Shown here: positions 1 through 12,691 of the stretch, piece after piece
Layout of the letters: every line of letters begins with the position of its first letter
Position numbering within the stretch: the first letter of the stretch is position 1
NCBI GenBank assembly: GCA_903868115.1
Contig: CAIPUA010000392.1
Coordinates: 1-39,280, forward strand
Length of the DNA: 39,280 nt
Source: an uncultured Holophagaceae bacterium
GTDB lineage: Bacteria > Acidobacteriota > Holophagae > Holophagales > Holophagaceae
Direction of reading: 5' to 3'
Notes under the pieces: model-generated
What the model was told of the DNA's origin: nothing
Database searches by the model: none
The model's input: the letters and a program-made list of their open reading frames with translations, nothing else
Program-made: the position numbers and the translations under genes

Positions 1-4084
<4,084 letters not shown>

Positions 4085-4337
4085 TTCCTCGAAGACAAGG
4101 GCGCCCAAAATGGCTCAACCGTTCATCGGTACCGCGCGGGCTGGGACACGAAATGGCATTTATAGCTTTCCGACTTGCCTGAGTATGAACAGCCCCAACC
4201 AAAAAGCGAACCGCGAATCCGCGTCTGAATGGCTACGAATCGCGCAATCCCGAAAAAAACAGAAATCTTTGCCACCGATGCACACCGATGGACACTGATG
4301 AAAAGGGGAAAGAGAAAGACATGAAACCACTGATGAA

Positions 4338-4390
4338 CTCAGCGCGGCCGCGATACCTTCCGGTTTGCTTGCGGCTGACGCCGCGCTGAG
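4338..4390. repeat. Perfect 11-bp inverted repeat (CTCAGCGCGGC ... GCCGCGCTGAG) with an inner GCCGC/GCGGC pair; terminator- or REP-like
   Basis: Arms at 4338-4348 and 4380-4390 read directly; followed by TGTTTTCG. Confidence 0.6.
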
Positions 4391-4499
4391 TGTTTTCGTG
4401 GCTCATGCCAGAATGGCCTCTGACCACTGCGCGCAATGGGGCGATGCTCCTTGGCCGGAATAGTCTGCGAAAGTTCGTCCACAGACCGGAGTATTTCCA

Positions 4500-5858
4500 A
4501 TGCCCTTCCTTCCCCCCGAATGGCCTGAGCGCGTGGTTTTCGACCGCGCCCATGTCTGGCATCCCTTCACCCAGGAGAAGGAGCATGTGGCGGCTCCGCC
4601 GGTGCCGGTGATCGGCGCCGAGGGCGTGGACTATCTGCTGGCCGACGGTCGCCGCGTGCTGGATGGCATTTCGAGCTGGTGGTGCAATGTCCACGGCCAT
4701 GGGCATCCGCGGCTGGTGGGCGCTCTTGAGCGCCAGGCGGGCAGGCTCGACCATGTGATGTTCGCGGGCTTCACTCACGAGCCCGCCCTGGCCCTGGTGG
4801 CGCGGTTGCGGCCCCGGCTGCCCGCCCAGCTCACCCGCGCCTTCTTCTCGGATAATGGTTCCACAGCGGTGGAGGTGGCGCTGAAGATGGCCTTCCAGGC
4901 CAAGTTGCAGAAAGGGGAATCGCAGCGCCAGCGTTTCGGCGCGCTGCGGCATGGCTACCACGGCGACACCCTGGGGGCCGTGGGCGTGGGCGAACTGGAG
5001 AACTGGCTCACGGGCCTCTTCAAGCCCCTGTTGCTGGCCTGCGACCGGGTGGAGGTGCCCGAGGATCCTCGCTTGGAGATCCACCCGGAACTCCCGGGCT
5101 GGGAAGCACGCCTCGATGCGGCCCGCGCCGAGATCCGCGCCTTCTTCGAGGCCCACGGGGAGCGCCTCGTCGCCTTTCTCGCGGAACCGCGGGTGCAGGG
5201 TGCGGGAGGCATGCGCTTCTGGCCTCCCGAACTGCTTCAGGAGATCCGCTTGCAATGCGATCGCTTCGGCGTCTACCTCATCCTGGACGAAGTGATGACA
5301 GGCTTCGGGCGCACCGGGACCTTCCTGGCTCTGGACGCCTGTGGCGTGGTGCCGGATTTTCTCTGCCTCTCCAAGGGCCTCACCAACGGCATGCTGCCCC
5401 TCGCCATGACCTGGACCACCGAGGAGGTCTACGGTTGTTTCTGGGGCGAGATCTCCGAGGGCAAGACCTTCTTCCACGGCCACACCTTCACCGCCAATCC
5501 CATGGCCTGCGCGGTGGCCCACGCAAGCTTGGCCCTCTTCGACGAGGAGCCCGTGCTGGCCCGCACTCAGGCCCTCGCGACCGTCCTGCGCGAAGCCTGG
5601 ACGGACCTGGCCGAGCACCCCGCGATCCGCCGCGCCCGCACCCTGGGCCCCATCGCCGCCGCGCAAATCATCGACCCGAAAACAGGCAAGTCTCATCCGC
5701 CCGCACTGCGCTTCGGTTGGCAACTGCACCGCCGCGCCTTGGACCACGGCCTGCTGGTGCGCCCCATGGGCGATTGCCTCTACCTCATGCCACCCCTGGC
5801 CACGCCGCCCGAGCGGGTGCGGGAGGCCGTGAAAACCCTGGCCGCACTGCTTTCGTGA
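4500..5858 (+). CDS. bioA: Adenosylmethionine--8-amino-7-oxononanoate aminotransferase
   Basis: ORF with class III aminotransferase motifs: VWHPFTQ, DGISSWWCNVHGHGHP, DNGSTAVEVALKM, RHGYHGDT, LILDEVMTGFGRTG, LSKGLTNGMLPLAMT. Confidence 0.93.
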   Translation: MPFLPPEWPERVVFDRAHVWHPFTQEKEHVAAPPVPVIGAEGVDYLLADGRRVLDGISSWWCNVHGHGHPRLVGALERQAGRLDHVMFAGFTHEPALALVARLRPRLPAQLTRAFFSDNGSTAVEVALKMAFQAKLQKGESQRQRFGALRHGYHGDTLGAVGVGELENWLTGLFKPLLLACDRVEVPEDPRLEIHPELPGWEARLDAARAEIRAFFEAHGERLVAFLAEPRVQGAGGMRFWPPELLQEIRLQCDRFGVYLILDEVMTGFGRTGTFLALDACGVVPDFLCLSKGLTNGMLPLAMTWTTEEVYGCFWGEISEGKTFFHGHTFTANPMACAVAHASLALFDEEPVLARTQALATVLREAWTDLAEHPAIRRARTLGPIAAAQIIDPKTGKSHPPALRFGWQLHRRALDHGLLVRPMGDCLYLMPPLATPPERVREAVKTLAALLS

Positions 5859-5874
5859 TCCCTACAAATGGGTA

Positions 5875-6834
5875 TCAGCAGGTCTGAAGGTCATTTCGCA
5901 GGGGGTCATTCCAGAACGGATAAAAACAGTACCACTGGTCCGGATGCTCCCGGATGAGGGCCTCCAGGTCGCGGATGTAGCTGCGCATGCCCGCTTCGAT
6001 GGCGGCCTGGCGCATACCGCGCTCGCCGGTGATGAAGATGGGTTCCAGGAACCGGGCGCGGAACCGGGCCTCCTCGTCCATGTAGAAAAAGGAACAGAGG
6101 ATCGGGGCACCGGTCATGGCGGCCAGTTCCCAGGGGCCCCGGGGGAAATAGGTCTCCCGCCCGAAGAAGGGCAGGCGCAGGCCGTGCAGGCTGAAATCCC
6201 GATCTCCCTGCATGCCCACCAGATGACCTTCCCGCAGGAGCTTGACCAGCGGCAGGGTCGAAAAACCGACGCCATCGACTGGTACGCCCACGACACCGCC
6301 CTGGCGGCGAATGCGCGTCCTCAGGCGCTCCACGGCCTCGAAGCGATCCGGTTTGTAGACGATGTGGAGCTCCATGCCCTTTGCGCGGAGCAGCAAGCCG
6401 CCGAGTTCAAAGTTGCCGGCGTGGGCCGTCAGCAGAATGCCCCCGCGTCCTTCCCGGACCACGCGTTCAGCGTGTTCAAGGCCTTGGACTTCAGTAAAGT
6501 TTTTCATCGCCTCTTCCGGCGGCCGCTGCCCGAAATAGAAAAGGTCCACCCAGGCATGGGCGTGATGCCGGATGACGGTGCGGGCGATGCGTGTCACCTC
6601 GGGGTGCGATGGCGACAGGCCCAGCACCTGGGCGACATTGCCTTTCACGGCATCAAGGTATTTGGGGCGCAGGGCCATGAAGGCGCCGATGATATCGTCC
6701 GAAATTTCGAAGGCCCGGCTGCGTCGGGCGATGCTGCGAGCCACGAGCAGGAAGAGCGGGAATAGACTTTCGAAGATCCCGGCGTAGGCCAAGTCCAGAA
6801 GCTTCGATTGGCTTTGCATGCGGTCCTGCAACAT
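5875..6834 (-). CDS. LpxL/HtrB-family lysophospholipid (lipid A) acyltransferase
   Basis: ORF with LLTAHAGNFELGGL (HX4-D/E-type acyltransferase motif), KPDRFEAVERLRTRIR, GMQGDRDF and a PRGPWELAAMTGAPIL context. Confidence 0.85.
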   Translation of the reverse strand: MLQDRMQSQSKLLDLAYAGIFESLFPLFLLVARSIARRSRAFEISDDIIGAFMALRPKYLDAVKGNVAQVLGLSPSHPEVTRIARTVIRHHAHAWVDLFYFGQRPPEEAMKNFTEVQGLEHAERVVREGRGGILLTAHAGNFELGGLLLRAKGMELHIVYKPDRFEAVERLRTRIRRQGGVVGVPVDGVGFSTLPLVKLLREGHLVGMQGDRDFSLHGLRLPFFGRETYFPRGPWELAAMTGAPILCSFFYMDEEARFRARFLEPIFITGERGMRQAAIEAGMRSYIRDLEALIREHPDQWYCFYPFWNDPLRNDLQTC

Positions 6835-6839
6835 ATCCC

Positions 6840-7964
6840 CTATCGGTAGCTGCTTTGGTTGGGGTTTCGCTCGCCCATCTCTTCCCAGAGGCGCTGAAGG
6901 CTCTGGAGGCGCTCCGGATAGTCGAGCCCCAAATCCTCATTTTCGGGATCCAGACCCGTGGGGTCTTCCACCCACTCCGGGGGCAGTTCGGGGAAGACCC
7001 CGGAGAGCAGCGCCCGATCCAGGCCACGCACGCTGAGCGTGCGGATGCCGGGCGTATCGATGAGGGTGCCGCCGAAGGGGGTGGGCAGCCAGCGGGCCGC
7101 TGTGGTGGTCTGGCGCCCCGTGCCGTAGCGGCTCATGTCGCCGGTCTTGAGGGCGAATTCCGGCATCAGGGCGTTCACCAGCGTGCTCTTCCCGACCCCG
7201 CTGTGACCCACCAGGACGACCACCCGATTCCGGAGCAGCTCCTTCAATGTCTCCAGGCCGGAGGCCTGCTGTGCACTCGTCTCCACGATGGGGACGCCCT
7301 GTTCCCGCAGCGGGTCCAGTTCCGGGAGCAGGTCCTTGGGACTTGCCTTGTCGCGCTTGGTCACCACGATGCGAAAGGCCAGGCCGGCGGCGAGTGCGAG
7401 CGTTTGGGCGCGTTCCAGCAAGCCTGGACGCAGCGGGGGGTCCAGCACGCTGGCGCAGGCCCAGAGTTCGTCGGCATTGGCGGCGATAAGCTGCCATGGC
7501 TCGCGGTCATCGATGCCGCCCCGTTTGAGCAGCGTCCGCCGAGGCATGACGGCCACCACCTGAGCCTGGGGATTCGTTTCCGAATAGCCTGGTCGATTGC
7601 CGGGGTTCGGCGTGGGATCCTCCGCGTCAAGCGGCACGGGGGAGTAGCGCACCCGGTCGCCCACCACCAGTTTCACGCCCTTGAGCTTGCCAGCAAGTGT
7701 GGCCCGAAGCAGGCTTCTGTCTGCCAACTCCAGGTTCACCCACTGGCTGTGCCGTTGGATGAGCGTGGCCTCCGCATAGTGCATCCACGGCTCGGGATCG
7801 GGCAGAAACAGCATGGCATCGCCATCGTGCGCCTCGATACCCGTCTGGGAGCGTTCGGCGCTCTGCTGACGACGCTTGCTCTGGGCCCGCCCCTCCCGGG
7901 CATAGGCATCCGGGCTGTCCAGATCTTGGGCCTCGCGGCTCTGGCCCAGGCGGAATTTCCTCAT
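6840..7964 (-). CDS. rsgA: Ribosome small subunit-dependent GTPase A
   Basis: Circularly permuted GTPase motifs: VVTKRDKAS (G4), LVGHSGVGKSTLVNAL (G1), DTPGIRTL (G3), plus an N-terminal OB-like region. Confidence 0.92.
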   Translation of the reverse strand: MRKFRLGQSREAQDLDSPDAYAREGRAQSKRRQQSAERSQTGIEAHDGDAMLFLPDPEPWMHYAEATLIQRHSQWVNLELADRSLLRATLAGKLKGVKLVVGDRVRYSPVPLDAEDPTPNPGNRPGYSETNPQAQVVAVMPRRTLLKRGGIDDREPWQLIAANADELWACASVLDPPLRPGLLERAQTLALAAGLAFRIVVTKRDKASPKDLLPELDPLREQGVPIVETSAQQASGLETLKELLRNRVVVLVGHSGVGKSTLVNALMPEFALKTGDMSRYGTGRQTTTAARWLPTPFGGTLIDTPGIRTLSVRGLDRALLSGVFPELPPEWVEDPTGLDPENEDLGLDYPERLQSLQRLWEEMGERNPNQSSYR

Positions 7965-8536
7965 GCCCGCCCCGCAAACTCCCGGGTCTCGGTCGCCACT
8001 TTCACCTTTTCGCCCTCTTTGATGAAGAGGGGCACGCGGATCTCGATGCCGGTCTCGAGCTTGGCGGGCTTGGTGACATTGCCGGAGGCCGTGTCGCCAC
8101 GGGCGCCGGGCTCGGTGTAGGTGACCGTGAGTTCCACATGGGTGGGAAGCTGGAGGCCGATGGGGTTGCCGTTGTATTTCTGGAGCTGGATGATCTGGCC
8201 GTCCACCAGGAAATCCAGGGCATCACCCGTCATCTCCGCGTTCAGGGTGTGGGTCTCGTAGCTCTCCTGGTCCATGAAGTGGGCGCCCTGACCATCGGCA
8301 TAGAGAAAGCTGGCGGGCACTACGGCGAGATCGGGCTCGGCGAACTTGTCCCCCGCCTTGAAGGTCTTGTCGAAGACGGCGCGGGTAAGCAGGTTGCGCA
8401 TCTTGAGGCGCACCAGCGTCTGGCCGCCGCGGGCCGTAGGGGTGGAGATCTCTACATCCAGGCAGTGGTAGGGGGTTCCTTCGAGTTCGAAGTACATCTT
8501 GCGCTTGATGCTGATGGCTTCAATGAGGGCGGCCAT
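7961..8536 (-). CDS. efp: Elongation factor P family protein with YeiP/EfpL-like loop (TPTARGGQT)
   Basis: MAALIEAISIKRKMYFELEGTPYHCLDVEISTPTARGGQTLVRLKMRNLLT...FMDQESYE...GLQLPTHVELTVTYTEPGARGDTASGNVTKPAKLETG. The start is taken at the internal Met; the ORF extends to 8563. Confidence 0.88.
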   Translation of the reverse strand: MAALIEAISIKRKMYFELEGTPYHCLDVEISTPTARGGQTLVRLKMRNLLTRAVFDKTFKAGDKFAEPDLAVVPASFLYADGQGAHFMDQESYETHTLNAEMTGDALDFLVDGQIIQLQKYNGNPIGLQLPTHVELTVTYTEPGARGDTASGNVTKPAKLETGIEIRVPLFIKEGEKVKVATETREFAGRA

Positions 8537-8668
8537 GGGGGCTCCTTGCAGGGGTGTGTCCACCCCGATGGGGCCGGGGCGGCCCTGGACAGGATAACGC
8601 CCCGCTTTGGGGGAAAGGTATGACCCCTTGGTCCTCGGGCACGGCTATCATTGGGAATCGGTTGACTC

Positions 8669-9877
8669 ATGGCTGAACACCCCAGAAACATCGGTCGGTA
8701 CCAGGTCATTCGTCCCCTGGGTCAGGGGGCGATGGGCACGGTCTACCTCGCCGAGGATCCGCTCCTGAAGCGCCGTCTGGCCATCAAGGTGGTTCGCGCG
8801 ATCGGCGAGGAGCGCGATATCGCCCTCGAACGCTTCAAGCGCGAGGCGGAGATCTCCGCGCAGTTGAACCATCCCAACATCGTCACCATCTACGATGTGG
8901 GCGAGGAACATAGCTTCGGCCCTTTCCTGGCCATGGAACTCGTCGAAGGGCATAACCTTGGCAAGCTCATTCGGGACGGGAACCTGGACCCGGAGACGCG
9001 CCTCGGGATTCTCATACAGGCCATGCGAGCCCTGCGGGCCGCCCACCGCCATGCGATCATCCACCGGGATGTGAAGCCCGACAACATTCTCGTGAGCGAG
9101 GATGGCCGCGTGAAGCTCATGGATTTCGGCATCGCCAAGACCATGGCGCCACGCCTCACGACCCAGGGTGAATTTCTGGGCAGCCCGGCCTATAGTGCGC
9201 CGGAGCTGCTGAAGGGCGCCGATCCGACCCCCAGTTCCGACCGCTATGCGTTCGGTGTCACCGCGTTCGAACTGATGACGGGACAACTGCCGCATCCGGG
9301 TTCCAATGTGGCGGCGGTGATCACCCATGTGCTCCACGAACCCATCGCCATTCCCCAGGGTCTCTCCGGGGACTTGGGCAATGTCTTCCGCAAGGCCCTG
9401 AACTTCGATCCGGACGAACGGTTCGAGACGCTCATGGAATTCCTGACGGCGCTCATTGACGCCTATCCGCTTGAAACCTCAGCGCGGGACCGCGTGGAAG
9501 ACCTGTTCGGTCATGATGATCACGCCGGGGGCATCGTTCCCTTGCGGCGCACCCGCCCCCGTGCTTCGGCCGGGATGGATTCCGGGCCGGGCACGACGGT
9601 GCCGGGCACTACGGGCCGATCGGTCGCGGCACGGCCCACCCTGTCGCCGACGGGGTCCGCGGTCCGCATCGAATTGGAATCAGAGCAGATCAATCCCGGC
9701 TACCGGCCCCTGCCCGTCGCTCGCGGCGGCCCCACACCCCACGCCCGCCTGAACGAAGGCGAAATCAACCCCAAGACCCTCATCAAGTGGATTCTGGTCG
9801 TCCTGGTTTGCGGGCAACTCGCTTTCTGGGTCTACACCTACCTGCAGCCCTACATGTTCGGGGCAGGACAGCCCTAG
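8669..9877 (+). CDS. Hanks-type serine/threonine protein kinase with C-terminal TM segment
   Basis: LGQGAMGTVYLAEDPLLKRRLAIKVV, HRDVKPDNILVSEDGRVKLMDFGIAK, GSPAYSAPE, SSDRYAFGVTAFEL; C-terminal hydrophobic IKWILVVLVCGQLAFWVYTYL. Confidence 0.95.
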   Translation: MAEHPRNIGRYQVIRPLGQGAMGTVYLAEDPLLKRRLAIKVVRAIGEERDIALERFKREAEISAQLNHPNIVTIYDVGEEHSFGPFLAMELVEGHNLGKLIRDGNLDPETRLGILIQAMRALRAAHRHAIIHRDVKPDNILVSEDGRVKLMDFGIAKTMAPRLTTQGEFLGSPAYSAPELLKGADPTPSSDRYAFGVTAFELMTGQLPHPGSNVAAVITHVLHEPIAIPQGLSGDLGNVFRKALNFDPDERFETLMEFLTALIDAYPLETSARDRVEDLFGHDDHAGGIVPLRRTRPRASAGMDSGPGTTVPGTTGRSVAARPTLSPTGSAVRIELESEQINPGYRPLPVARGGPTPHARLNEGEINPKTLIKWILVVLVCGQLAFWVYTYLQPYMFGAGQP

Positions 9878-9880
9878 GGT

Positions 9881-11239
9881 TCAGGCTAGGACCCGCACGA
9901 ACAGGAAGACGCTTGCATTCCAACAGGCGTGGACTGCGACTGCGGTCCAGAGGTTGCCCGTGCGAAAGAAGGCCCAGCCCAGCACCCAGCCCAGCGTGGC
10001 CAAGGTGGGAAGCCCGACAGGCTGGAGATGCATGGCACCAAAAGCGAGGCCGGACAGGAGGATCGCGAGCCCCCAACCACGGCGCTCTCCGAGTCTCGCG
10101 GCGAGGCGCGGCCCGAGCCACGGCAGGATGACGCCGCGGAAGACCCATTCCTCGAAGAGGGGCGCGAGTCCGGCGATGGTGAGCAGGAGCAGCAGCACCG
10201 TGAGCGGGTTCTGGAACCCGGCCACGAGTTCCAGCAGTTCGCGCTGGGGTGGCTCGGAGCCCCGCACCAGGGGACTGGCGAGAATCCCGACGAGAAAGAC
10301 CGAAGCCACGGCGATGCCCAGGAAGGCGACCGCCCAGCCGAGGGCTCTGGGGAGCGGTCCGGGGGTGGCGCGACACCAAGCCTCCCGCAGCGTGAGACCT
10401 TCCGCGCGGAGCAGGAGCGCGGCACCCACGCAAACATGGAAGCCGTAGGCGATGGGGAGTGCCATGGCCTTCGGGAAGGGCAGGATGCTGAGGCAAAGCA
10501 CGGCTACGGTGCCGGAGAACCGCAGCGCCACGAACCAGCCCAGCAGGGCCAGCAGTAAGGCACGCCCGGGCATGGCGAAGGCGGACAGGGGGGCGGGTGG
10601 GTGAGGGCCTTTCCGGGTCAAGAGCAGGGTCGCGCCGGCCACCAAGCCCAGGAACCCCAGGGACAGCGCGGCGAAACCTCCCAACCCCAGGGCGACCAGG
10701 CGAGGAAGTGCCCAGGCGCGAGCCTGGGCCCGAAAGGGTTCCGGGTCCTGGGAGGCCCGGCCGGCGAGGCGGGCTCGGAGCCTCGAGTAGGCAAAACCTC
10801 CGCCGAGGGGTTCCCGGAGCTGGTCGATCTCTCCGGGCGTTGGCACTGTTCCCAGGTCATATGCGGCCTGCCAACTCCGGCGGAATATCGCTTCGGTCGA
10901 GCCCGGCGGCACATGGCCCTGGAGGGCGAGCCGTCGGCTGGTCGTGAGGTCACCCTGGTCCCCCGCGAGGATCGAGAACAGGGCGCGATCCCAGAAGGCG
11001 GCACCGGGGGTTTCCAGCAGCGGTCGCGGGGTCGCCAAAGTGGGTATCAGGCTATGGGCGGCCTGGACGAGTTCCTGGACCCGTGCCTGCAGGCCGGGCC
11101 GCTGGGGTTCTGGGCGAGGGCCTCGCCGCGTCGCCACGGCTCCCCAAGCTGTGAGCAGCGCAAGCAGCACCAGCAGGGTGATGAGCGGATCGGCCCAGCG
11201 GCGATCCGGATTCCAGGGCCTGGCTTGGGCTGCATCCAT
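9881..11239 (-). CDS. CPBP family intramembrane metalloprotease
   Basis: Multiple TM segments and motif FEEWVFRGVILPWL ... LSGLAFGAMHL, typical of CPBP (Abi) proteins. Confidence 0.85.
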   Translation of the reverse strand: MDAAQARPWNPDRRWADPLITLLVLLALLTAWGAVATRRGPRPEPQRPGLQARVQELVQAAHSLIPTLATPRPLLETPGAAFWDRALFSILAGDQGDLTTSRRLALQGHVPPGSTEAIFRRSWQAAYDLGTVPTPGEIDQLREPLGGGFAYSRLRARLAGRASQDPEPFRAQARAWALPRLVALGLGGFAALSLGFLGLVAGATLLLTRKGPHPPAPLSAFAMPGRALLLALLGWFVALRFSGTVAVLCLSILPFPKAMALPIAYGFHVCVGAALLLRAEGLTLREAWCRATPGPLPRALGWAVAFLGIAVASVFLVGILASPLVRGSEPPQRELLELVAGFQNPLTVLLLLLTIAGLAPLFEEWVFRGVILPWLGPRLAARLGERRGWGLAILLSGLAFGAMHLQPVGLPTLATLGWVLGWAFFRTGNLWTAVAVHACWNASVFLFVRVLA

Positions 11240-11340
11240 CCCCCAGGATGACGCTTGCGCTAGGCTCTTTGGAAGAGCCCCTCGGAACCCTGCATGCCTT
11301 TTTCCCGAAATTTCAACGCAGACCTCGACCCGTTTCGGCG

Positions 11341-12114
11341 ATGGTCATGATCCCGCTGCGATTGGGCACGGCCTCGTGGATGGAAGGCTCCGCCGTACGC
11401 CAGGCCCTGGTGGCGCCCCTGCCATCCGATCCGAATCGGGTCGTGGACCTCAACAGGATGGAACGCGCACGGCAGACCAAGCTTGGGGAAGGGCGACCCG
11501 AGCGGCTGGCCGAAGTGCTGGTGGCCTCGACCCTACGGGAAACGCTGGAGGCGGGACCCCGGGCCCTCCAGCGCTTGCGCCATACGCTGGCCTATGCGGA
11601 AAAGTGGAATCACCGGGGCGATCTGCCGGAGGATCTGGCCCCTCGCTTGGCGCAGATTCATCTGCTGCCCTGCCTGCCGCGCCCCAGCCTGCTCTGCCGG
11701 GCCGATGGGCTGCACCTGGATCGGCTGGCCGTGCAGGGGCCGGGTGGTGTGCTGCATCGGCTGCCCCAGCCGACCCTGGCGGCCGTGGGGCAGTACGGCG
11801 GTCAGCCCGCCGGCTTCTGCCTTGCCGTGGAAGATATCCATGGCGCGATTCTGGGGGGCTGGCTGGAGGTGGACTTTGCCTGGCAGGGCTTTCTGGAACT
11901 GAGGGCCAACGGCCACCCGCGCAAGGCGCCCCTCGAAGCCTGGGACGGGATCGCCCTGCCGACGCTGCGCCCCGCGGAGGTGCTCCTCCTCCCACACCCC
12001 CGGCTGAAGCCCTTGCCCGAACTGATGCCTGGCGCGGAATTCACTCTGTGCGCCGGGGCGGAAGTGCTCTGTCTTTCGCTCGGCAAGGAACTCCTCCACC
12101 CGACGGTTCAGTGA
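11341..12114 (+). CDS. Hypothetical protein
   Basis: Open frame between the CPBP and XRE genes; MVMIPLRLGTASWMEGSAVRQALVAPLPSDPNRVVDLNRMERARQTKLGEG... The start at 11341 is my choice; the ORF extends upstream to 11248. Confidence 0.6.
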   Translation: MVMIPLRLGTASWMEGSAVRQALVAPLPSDPNRVVDLNRMERARQTKLGEGRPERLAEVLVASTLRETLEAGPRALQRLRHTLAYAEKWNHRGDLPEDLAPRLAQIHLLPCLPRPSLLCRADGLHLDRLAVQGPGGVLHRLPQPTLAAVGQYGGQPAGFCLAVEDIHGAILGGWLEVDFAWQGFLELRANGHPRKAPLEAWDGIALPTLRPAEVLLLPHPRLKPLPELMPGAEFTLCAGAEVLCLSLGKELLHPTVQ

Positions 12115-12140
12115 GGGTCCCCAACCGAAGTGGAAGGCGG

Positions 12141-12596
12141 CTACTCCACCACGATCCAGATCTTGCGATCATCCTTGACGGCCTGCACCAACACCATCAT
12201 GGCTTCCGAGATCTGCCTGCCCCTGGAGGTGCCATCGAGGAGATCGACGATGGCGATGGGGTCCTCGAGCCCTCCGGGCAGGCTCACGCTGCGGAGCGCC
12301 GGGCGTGCGATTTTCTTGGAGATCGGTGCCCGGGAGGGCGGATCTGGAAGGACGAACCCCTTCCCCTTTTCCAGGGACTCGAGGCTGGTGCGGAACAGCG
12401 CGGCCAGGGCGACCAACGCACTGCCGGAGGGCCTGATCTTGTCGCGCTCCCAGAAGGAGATCGAAGCCTGATCGACGCGCAAGGTTTCGGCCATCTCTTC
12501 TTGCGACCACCCCCAGGCCATGCGCACGGCCTTGATGCGATCTCCCAGCGTCTTGAGGGAAGGTTTAGAATCAGAAGGAACTTCGGAACGCTTCAT
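12141..12596 (-). CDS. XRE-family helix-turn-helix transcriptional regulator
   Basis: LGDRIKAVRMAWGWSQEEMAETLRVDQASISFWERDKIRPSGSALVALAALF is a clear HTH_3. Confidence 0.9.
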   Translation of the reverse strand: MKRSEVPSDSKPSLKTLGDRIKAVRMAWGWSQEEMAETLRVDQASISFWERDKIRPSGSALVALAALFRTSLESLEKGKGFVLPDPPSRAPISKKIARPALRSVSLPGGLEDPIAIVDLLDGTSRGRQISEAMMVLVQAVKDDRKIWIVVE

Positions 12597-12691
12597 GAAA
12601 ATCTCCCGTGATGTGAGGCTGGAGGTTGGCTACTAGGAACAACCTTAGGCCGGTCAAAATCCATATTCAAGAAGATTCATAGGCAAATTCA

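Noticed and set aside
4233-5747. 504-aa minus-strand ORF
   Set aside because: Antisense to bioA, with no domain-like motifs; bioA on the plus strand is unambiguous.
6855-8120. 421-aa plus-strand ORF
   Set aside because: Shadow of rsgA and the EF-P-like gene.
10640-10760. Repeated GCCCAGG/CCTGGG strings inside the CPBP gene
   Set aside because: Explained by GC-rich codon usage of Leu/Gly/Ala TM segments; no regular period.
10944-12611. 555-aa plus-strand ORF
   Set aside because: Spans several genes in another frame with low-complexity Gly/Ala/Pro/Arg composition; the 11341-12114 frame and the XRE gene explain the region better.
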